From JBFLYN01 sp040756655 (lineage in GTDB: Bacteria > Bacillota > Sulfobacillia > UBA8153), in assembly GCA_040756655.1 (NCBI GenBank), contig JBFLYN010000035.1:1-36049 (forward strand): a stretch of 36,049 bases of DNA. The letters are read 5' to 3'. A model generated the notes under the pieces. That model made no database searches and was not told where the DNA came from. It worked only from the letters and a program-made list of their open reading frames with translations. Positions 31,472 through 36,049 of this stretch are shown one piece after another. The first letter of the stretch is position 1. Each line of letters starts with the position of its first letter. Made by a program: the position numbers and the translations under genes.

Positions 31472-33274
31472 ATGGCCGGGACCTTCGACAACGAGGTGCT
31501 GGAGGAGATCAGGGGCAAAAGCGGTATCCTGGAGGTAGTCTCTGACTACGTCGCCCTGCGCAGGCGGGGCCGGAACTTTGTGGGCCTTTGTCCGTTTCAT
31601 ACTGAGAAGACGCCGTCATTCAACGTGAACCCTGAAAAAGGAACGTTTCACTGCTTCGGCTGTGGAGAAGGCGGGGACGTGTTCGCCTTCATCATGAAGC
31701 GCGAGAGCCTCGACTTCAGGGCCGCCGTGGAGAGACTGGCCGAACGGGCCGGGATCACCCTGTCCAAGGCGCCGCCCACTGAAGCCCAACGTCAGGCCGA
31801 CGAAGTGCGCCGTGCCCTGGAAATGGCCTGCCAGTACTACCAGGCGGTGCTGGCCGCCCGGGCAGGAGCCAGAGTGCGGGAGTACCTGCAGGCGCGGGGC
31901 ATTGGCGAGGCTGCCATCGCCGGCTTCCGCCTTGGGTACGCTCCCGCCGGGTGGCAAACTACCATGAACGCCTTGGCGCGCAAGGGCTTCAGACCTGAAG
32001 TTCTGGTCAGGGCTGGCCTGGCCGTCGAGGGCAGGCAAAGGCCTTACGACTACTTCCGTGACCGCCTGATGTTTCCCATCGCCGACGGGAGGGGACGGGT
32101 AATCGGGTTCGGGGCGCGGACCCTCGGGAGTGACCAGCCCAAGTACCTTAATTCCCGGGACAGCCCGCACTTTTCCAAGGGCCGCAATTGGTACGGGTTG
32201 CACCTGGCTCGAGAGAGCATCAGGAGAGAAGGCCGGGCGGTGGTCGTTGAAGGGTACATGGACGTCATCGCGGCACATCAGGCCGGCATAACTAACGTAG
32301 TCGCGTCGCTGGGCACGGCGTTGACCCGGGAACAGGCCCGGACATTACACGTTCTATCGCCTGAACTAGTGATCGCTTATGACGCTGATGTGGCCGGGCA
32401 AGCCGCCACCTTGCGTGGACTAGAGCTTTTCCGGAGCCTGGGAGGCACTGTGAAGGTGGCCCTAATGCCCGAGGGGCAGGATCCCGATGATTTGATCAAG
32501 CGCCAGGGCCCCGAGGTGTTTCGCTTATTGCTGTCTGGTGCCCTGCAGCTATTCGAGTACCGCTATGCGTTGCTCAAGCGGGAGTATGATCTGACCAGTC
32601 CCGAGGGGAAATCCCGGGCCGCGCAGGTCCTGTCTCCTCTGCTGGCAGAACTGTCCAACGCCGTGGAGCGCGAGGCATACGTAGCCAAGTTCTCCCAAGA
32701 TCTCAAGGTTCCGGCGGAAACGCTGAACCGGGAGGTCGTCCGTAGCATCGAAGCAGCAGCACGAGGGCATAAAAAGTCTGAAGATGCCCATACTATACGC
32801 TATGGAAAAGTCATGACAGATTTTGTAAGTACTGGTATGACTCCGGCGGCCCTGCAGGCAGAGAAGGAACTGATCCGGTTGATGTTGGAGGATGCCGCGA
32901 ACATCCCCACGGTGAGGAAGGCACTTGCTTTGGAGGCGTTCTCGAGCCCTGACTGCCGGGCAGTGGTAGACCGGCTCTATGCTTGGCCGCTGGTAGAGGG
33001 ACCCGTTGATATTATGCGGCTGATGTCTTTCTTGGGAGAGAATGCTGGAGCCACGTCCCTGGTGGCCATGGTTAGCGCCGAGGATGTGACCTATGCAACG
33101 GAGGACGCCAGGCGCGTCCTGACGGACTGCGTGGAGGCTCTGAAGCGCAGGCGCCTTGATGAGTTGGGTCAATTGCTTTCTGCTTTGGACGTGGAGAGCC
33201 GTGAAACACAGCGTAGCGTCATCGCCGAGTACCAGGCCCTCCTGAAGGAACTAAAGGGTTCACGACCCGACTGA
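31472..33274 (+). CDS. dnaG: DNA primase
   Basis: DnaG makes RNA primers for replication. The CHC2 zinc finger uses Cys40, His43, Cys61 and Cys64 (GLCPFHTEKTPSF and FHCFGCGEGG). The TOPRIM domain shows VVEGYMDVIAAHQAGITNV, then SLGTALT and the metal-binding IAYDADVAGQAA. A C-terminal helicase-binding domain follows (about 440-600). Length is 600 residues. The start is ATG 31472, after GGGTGG. It precedes rpoD by 47 bases, the conserved primase-sigma pair. Confidence 0.96.
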   Translation: MAGTFDNEVLEEIRGKSGILEVVSDYVALRRRGRNFVGLCPFHTEKTPSFNVNPEKGTFHCFGCGEGGDVFAFIMKRESLDFRAAVERLAERAGITLSKAPPTEAQRQADEVRRALEMACQYYQAVLAARAGARVREYLQARGIGEAAIAGFRLGYAPAGWQTTMNALARKGFRPEVLVRAGLAVEGRQRPYDYFRDRLMFPIADGRGRVIGFGARTLGSDQPKYLNSRDSPHFSKGRNWYGLHLARESIRREGRAVVVEGYMDVIAAHQAGITNVVASLGTALTREQARTLHVLSPELVIAYDADVAGQAATLRGLELFRSLGGTVKVALMPEGQDPDDLIKRQGPEVFRLLLSGALQLFEYRYALLKREYDLTSPEGKSRAAQVLSPLLAELSNAVEREAYVAKFSQDLKVPAETLNREVVRSIEAAARGHKKSEDAHTIRYGKVMTDFVSTGMTPAALQAEKELIRLMLEDAANIPTVRKALALEAFSSPDCRAVVDRLYAWPLVEGPVDIMRLMSFLGENAGATSLVAMVSAEDVTYATEDARRVLTDCVEALKRRRLDELGQLLSALDVESRETQRSVIAEYQALLKELKGSRPD

Positions 33275-33321
33275 CGAAAATATCCCTCTGTGGCCCTCTT
33301 GCCAGGGAGGGGGGAGATGCA

Positions 33322-34413
33322 ATGAACAAGACCATAATCAGAAATGAATCAGTGCAAGCACTCATCAGACTCGGGCAGCAGAAGGGCGTACTGACCTACG
33401 ATGAGATCATGGATGCTCTCCAGGGTGTGGAACTCAACCCTGACGAGATCGATGATGTCTACGAAGCGTTGGCCGACTCGGGAGTGGAGATCGCCAGCGG
33501 AGCCAAGGATGAACACCCTGGTTTGACTCCGGAACGGGCGCCCGACGAGGAAGAAGACGCTGATCTCAGTGTGCCCGAAGGCGTGGCCATTGATGACCCC
33601 GTGCGCATGTACCTCAAGGAGATCGGGCGGGTGCCTCTCCTTACGGCACAGGAAGAGATCGATCTGGCCAAGCGTATCGAGTCAGGCGATCGTGAGGCCA
33701 AGCGCCGGCTGACTGAGGCCAACCTGCGGCTGGTGGTCAGCATAGCCAAGCGTTACGTGGGCCGGGGCATGCTCTTCCTGGATCTCATCCAGGAGGGCAA
33801 CCTAGGGCTCATCAAAGCCGTGGAGAAGTTTGACTACCAAAAGGGCTACAAGTTTTCGACCTATGCAACGTGGTGGATCCGGCAGGCCATCACCCGGGCC
33901 ATAGCCGACCAGGCCAGGACCATCAGGATCCCGGTGCACATGGTCGAGACCATCAACAAGCTCATCCGCGTGCAGCGCCAGCTCCTCCAGGAATTGGGGC
34001 GCGAACCGACGGCAGAGGAGATCGCCGACGAGATGGGAATCTCAGTGGAACGGGTGCGGGAGATCATGAAGATTGCCCAGGAGCCGGTTTCGCTGGAAAC
34101 CCCCATCGGTGAAGAGGAAGACAGCCATCTGGGCGACTTCATCGAGGATGAAGAGGCGATGGCTCCTGCAGAAGCTGCTTCATTTATGCTGCTAAAGGAA
34201 CAGCTGGAAGAAGTGCTGGAGACACTAACGCTGCGCGAACAGCGGGTGTTGAGGTTGCGTTTTGGGCTAGACGACGGCCGCTTGCGGACCCTCGAGGAAG
34301 TGGGCCAGCATTTCGGCGTTACTCGCGAGCGGATCCGCCAAATCGAGGCCAAAGCCCTGCGCAAGCTGAGGCATCCCAGCCGGAGCAAGAAACTCAAAGA
34401 TTATCTCGATTAG
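33322..34413 (+). CDS. rpoD: RNA polymerase primary sigma factor SigA
   Basis: This is the housekeeping sigma-70 factor. It has a short region 1.1 (residues 1-80), region 1.2 (DDPVRMYLKEIGRVPLLT), region 2 (NLRLVVSIAKRYVGRGMLF, LIQEGNLGLIKAVEKFDY, YKFSTYATWWIRQAITRAI), region 3 (REPTAEEIADEMG) and region 4.2 (HFGVTRERIRQIEAKALRKL). The length of 363 residues matches Firmicute SigA. The start is ATG 33322 after GGGAGGGGGGAG. The SigA-type promoters in this window (rpsU, glyQS, MFS, tRNA-Asn) fit its consensus. A terminator follows directly. Confidence 0.97.
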   Translation: MNKTIIRNESVQALIRLGQQKGVLTYDEIMDALQGVELNPDEIDDVYEALADSGVEIASGAKDEHPGLTPERAPDEEEDADLSVPEGVAIDDPVRMYLKEIGRVPLLTAQEEIDLAKRIESGDREAKRRLTEANLRLVVSIAKRYVGRGMLFLDLIQEGNLGLIKAVEKFDYQKGYKFSTYATWWIRQAITRAIADQARTIRIPVHMVETINKLIRVQRQLLQELGREPTAEEIADEMGISVERVREIMKIAQEPVSLETPIGEEEDSHLGDFIEDEEAMAPAEAASFMLLKEQLEEVLETLTLREQRVLRLRFGLDDGRLRTLEEVGQHFGVTRERIRQIEAKALRKLRHPSRSKKLKDYLD

Positions 34414-34415
34414 GG

Positions 34416-34450
34416 GAAAGAGCCCTGCGGTAAACAGGCTCTTTCTTTTC
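34416..34450 (+). terminator. Terminator after rpoD
   Basis: GAAAGAGCC and GGCTCTTTC form a stem with a CCTG/CAGG inner part (one bulge) and a seven-base loop. TTTTCTC follows. Confidence 0.8.
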
Positions 34451-34516
34451 TCAGTGGCAATGGAGTGCGATACCATTGGACTTGGCGACCATGCCAAGTC
34501 ACATCCAACAGCATTG

Positions 34517-34545
34517 TTGACGCTCACCGGGTTATCTTGTATAAT
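34517..34545 (+). promoter_or_regulatory. SigA promoter of tRNA-Asn
   Basis: TTGACG (34517-34522) and a perfect TATAAT (34540-34545) are separated by 17 bases, 25 bases before the tRNA. Confidence 0.85.
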
Positions 34546-34570
34546 GAGTTTTGTTCAGGGCAAGAGACGT

Positions 34571-34645
34571 TCCTCGATAGCTCAACGGTAGAGCATCCGG
34601 CTGTTAACCGGAGGGTTGCAGGTTCGAATCCTGCTCGAGGAGCCA
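34571..34645 (+). tRNA. tRNA-Asn (GTT)
   Basis: The 75-base cloverleaf is complete. The acceptor stem is TCCTCGA with TCGAGGA, followed by G and an encoded CCA. The D arm is TAGCTCAACGGTAGAGC. The anticodon loop CTGTTAA has GTT at 34603-34605. The T loop is GGTTCGAATCC. It reads AAC and AAU codons and is one of the ANN-decoding tRNAs that MtaB and t6A enzymes can act on. It forms its own transcript with a promoter and a terminator. Confidence 0.97.
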
Positions 34646-34652
34646 GGTTTAG

Positions 34653-34690
34653 CAGGGAGTTTCCTAGACGGAAACTCCCTGTTTTTGTGT
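34653..34690 (+). terminator. Terminator of tRNA-Asn
   Basis: A perfect 12-bp stem (CAGGGAGTTTCC with its complement, 34653-34664 and 34670-34681) has a five-base loop, and TTTTT follows. Confidence 0.92.
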
Positions 34691-34779
34691 CTGTGAGGGG
34701 ATTTGCTAACCATCTGCTAATCCTTCTTGGTGCCATACCACCCCGTCCGTCCAACCGGCGCTTGCCCACCTTTGCTGGT

Positions 34780-35577
34780 TTATCTACCTGCGTTGGGGTA
34801 AAAGAGCGGCTGTCCAAACCGGTCCTTGCCGAAGTCGGCGATGATGCCTTGGGCGACACTTGACACCAGGAATTCTGCATAGGCACGGGCTCCGTCGGGG
34901 TTCTTGGCCCCCTTTACCTCGATGACACCATACTCATTGCGGAGGAGCGGGTCTCCCTGGAAGACTACGGCGAGATCCAGGTTGGACGTGGCCAGGTAGG
35001 TTCCCCGGTCGGACAACGTGTAGCCTGCTTTGTCGCTGGCAATGCGCAGGGTTTCACCCATGCCCTGGCCGGTGGAGAGGTAGCTTTCGCCACCCGGCAC
35101 CAGTCCGGCCTGTTTCCATAGCTCGATCTCCTTCCTATGGGTCCCCGAGTTATCACCCCGCGAAACGAAGAGAAAGGAGCTATTGCCGAGGAGCTGCAAG
35201 GCCTCCACCAGCGACGCTGCTCCTTTCACGCCGGCCGGGTCATGTCCGGGTCCTAGCAGCACAAAGTCATTGTACATGACATCGCGCCGGTTAACACCGA
35301 AGCCTGCTGCCAGGAAAGCTTCCTCCGACTCACGGGCGTGCACCAACAGCACATCGCAGTCTTTGCGTTCGCCCAGCTTGAGTGCTTCTCCTGTACCCAC
35401 AGCAACAATCTTAACCGTCCAGCCAGGATGAAGCCTGGCGAACTCTGCGTTGAGAACATCCAGCAGTCCGGTGTCTGCGGTGCTGGTAGTTGTTGCCAGG
35501 ATCAGCACTTTAGAAGAGGCCGGTGAACAGGCTACCAGGAGCATGAGGGCGCAAAGCGCCGCTGCCAGCTTCTTCAT
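34780..35577 (-). CDS. tupA: Tungstate ABC transporter substrate-binding lipoprotein TupA
   Basis: TupA captures tungstate (possibly molybdate) outside the membrane for an ABC importer. A lipoprotein signal is clear: MKKLAAALCALMLLVAC, with Cys17 as the lipid site. The mature protein begins near ILATTTSTADTGLLDVL, the TTTS oxyanion-binding motif of TupA, and has RGDNSGTH and LSDRGTYLA. ATG 35577 with GGAGGG eight bases upstream is chosen; the frame runs back to 35712 but is leader DNA. Length is 265 residues. The permease and ATPase genes tupB and tupC are absent downstream. The next gene is tRNA-Asn on the other strand. Confidence 0.9.
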   Translation of the reverse strand: MKKLAAALCALMLLVACSPASSKVLILATTTSTADTGLLDVLNAEFARLHPGWTVKIVAVGTGEALKLGERKDCDVLLVHARESEEAFLAAGFGVNRRDVMYNDFVLLGPGHDPAGVKGAASLVEALQLLGNSSFLFVSRGDNSGTHRKEIELWKQAGLVPGGESYLSTGQGMGETLRIASDKAGYTLSDRGTYLATSNLDLAVVFQGDPLLRNEYGVIEVKGAKNPDGARAYAEFLVSSVAQGIIADFGKDRFGQPLFYPNAGR

Positions 35578-35595
35578 GACGAAAACCCTCCGGTA

Positions 35596-35632
35596 GAAAA
35601 AATACACTGGCACCTCGTAGAAAGGCGCCAGT
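35596..35632 (-). terminator. Attenuator-like terminator before tupA
   Basis: On the minus strand ACTGGCGCC pairs with GGTGCCAGT (35632-35624 with 35614-35606), using one G-U pair that exists only in the minus-strand RNA, with a nine-base loop. Six T follow (35602-35597), just before the tupA ribosome site. A terminator here implies that tupA is controlled by transcription attenuation. Confidence 0.75.
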
Positions 35633-35674
35633 ACTGTGAAGCACGTACTCGTAACGCTCCTTTCCACAATGGGG

Positions 35675-35838
35675 GGCGAGATGGTTTCCCATCTCACCGT
35701 TTGTGCAAGCACATTGCACGTGACCTGATGCCATGGCCAACCCTACAGGCGTTCAGGTTCGGAGCAGCGATGTTGAGTTGTCCGGTCTTGTCCCGTATAT
35801 TCACCACCCTGGTTTCAGACTCCTCCTACCAGGACCGG
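35675..35838 (-). promoter_or_regulatory. Structured leader RNA of tupA, riboswitch candidate
   Basis: The minus-strand leader contains several paired elements. These are a 10-bp stem with a GAAA tetraloop (35698-35675, one G-U pair), GTGCAA/TTGCAC (35719-35703), an outer CCTGA/TCAGG pair (35757-35724), and a nested CCGGTC/GACCGG (35838-35782) that holds CCTGGT/ACCAGG. A -10-like TACAAT lies at 35865-35860. Metabolite- or cofactor-sensing leaders, such as the Moco RNA motif, are known before molybdate and tungstate transport genes. I cannot match this one to a known class by eye. Confidence 0.5.
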
Positions 35839-35965
35839 CGTTAGAGGGTACCGGGCGACATTGTAGCCGGGGTCAGGTGGTTATCCTGACGGCGGCCAGA
35901 GCCCTTCACTCTTCGCGGCTTGGGTAAGAGTAAAGTAATTGTGGGGAGTTGACGGAAAAAGAAGG

Positions 35966-36030
35966 ACGAGAAGCCACTGATCCCGTAGGTATTCCTTTGT
36001 GGAAGCAATAACCGAGGGAGGGCTTCTCGT
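35966..36030. repeat. 10-bp inverted repeat before the last ORF
   Basis: ACGAGAAGCC (35966-35975) and GGCTTCTCGT (36021-36030) are perfect inverted copies that enclose 45 bases. The right arm covers the end of the ribosome site of the ORF at 36032. Such repeats near the 5' end of transposase genes can limit translation. Confidence 0.6.
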
Positions 36031-36031
36031 T

Positions 36032-36049
36032 ATGGGACAGGTTCGTCGA
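36032..36049 (+). CDS. Start of an ORF cut by the window end, possibly a transposase
   Basis: ATG 36032 follows GGGAGGG by nine bases, and the six visible codons read MGQVRR. Too little is present to name it. The flanking 10-bp inverted repeat and the position after a gene-poor stretch suggest an insertion sequence, but this is an inference. Confidence 0.3.

Noticed and set aside
34571..34780. tRNA-Asn 3' end as a phage or island attachment site
   Set aside because: No integrase or repeated tRNA 3' end is visible in the window.
35578..35712. Longer N-terminus for TupA from 35712
   Set aside because: The extension crosses the attenuator, and a clear lipoprotein signal with a ribosome site begins at 35577.
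1..36049. CRISPR array, prophage, defence or toxin-antitoxin operon
   Set aside because: No regularly spaced repeats, cas, integrase, phage structural or recognisable toxin genes were found.

Overview
The window looks like a chromosomal core segment of a spore-forming, GC-rich Firmicute, probably a Clostridia-type (Moorella- or Desulfotomaculum-like) anaerobe. I infer this from gene order and content: the sporulation genes yqfC and yqfD beside phoH-pgpH-ybeY-dgkA-cdd-era, a T-box in front of glyQS, ppsR next to ppdK, dnaG-rpoD, and a tungstate-binding protein. Strong GGAGG-type ribosome sites and very frequent GTG and TTG starts fit this. No species can be named from sequence alone.

Layout. 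1-850: sparse, with two short minus-strand ORFs of unknown function. 853-2589: a sporulation-type polysaccharide deacetylase convergent with a peptidoglycan-binding-domain protein. 2697-5863: mtaB (tRNA modification), ddl (cell wall), a HIT hydrolase and rpsU, the last with its own promoter and terminator. 5996-8695: nfeD-like protease, floA and a small membrane protein, closed by a strong terminator. 8802-16306: a tightly packed, often overlapping run yqfC-yqfD-phoH-pgpH-ybeY-dgkA-DUF502-cdd-era, again ending in a terminator. 16369-17966: mgtE behind a leader that holds a small ORF and an SD-sequestering hairpin. 18007-19222: recO and a UBA/DUF4342 protein. 19212-22442: promoter, glycine T-box and glyQS. 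22555-26020: ppsR and its target ppdK. 26021-31191: an accessory stretch with an M14 carboxypeptidase, an MFS exporter with its own promoter, a cyclase-family hydrolase, and decayed or frameshifted ORFs. 31472-34413: dnaG-rpoD. 34517-34686: a tRNA-Asn transcription unit. 34780-35865: tupA on the minus strand behind a long structured leader ending in an attenuator-like terminator. 36032-end: the start of an ORF behind a long inverted repeat, perhaps a transposase.

How the genes work together. Most are housekeeping: translation (rpsU, glyQS, ybeY, era, tRNA-Asn, mtaB), replication and transcription start (dnaG, rpoD), envelope and membrane organisation (ddl, nfeD, floA, dgkA), second-messenger turnover (pgpH), repair (recO), Mg2+ import (mgtE) and PEP/pyruvate interconversion with its regulator (ppsR-ppdK). 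The least ordinary items are the mgtE leader, the tupA leader, the ppsR start site, replaced catalytic residues in YbeY and DgkA, and the damaged stretches at 26.1-26.6 kb and 29.8-30.6 kb. I found no CRISPR array, prophage, defence island or biosynthetic cluster.
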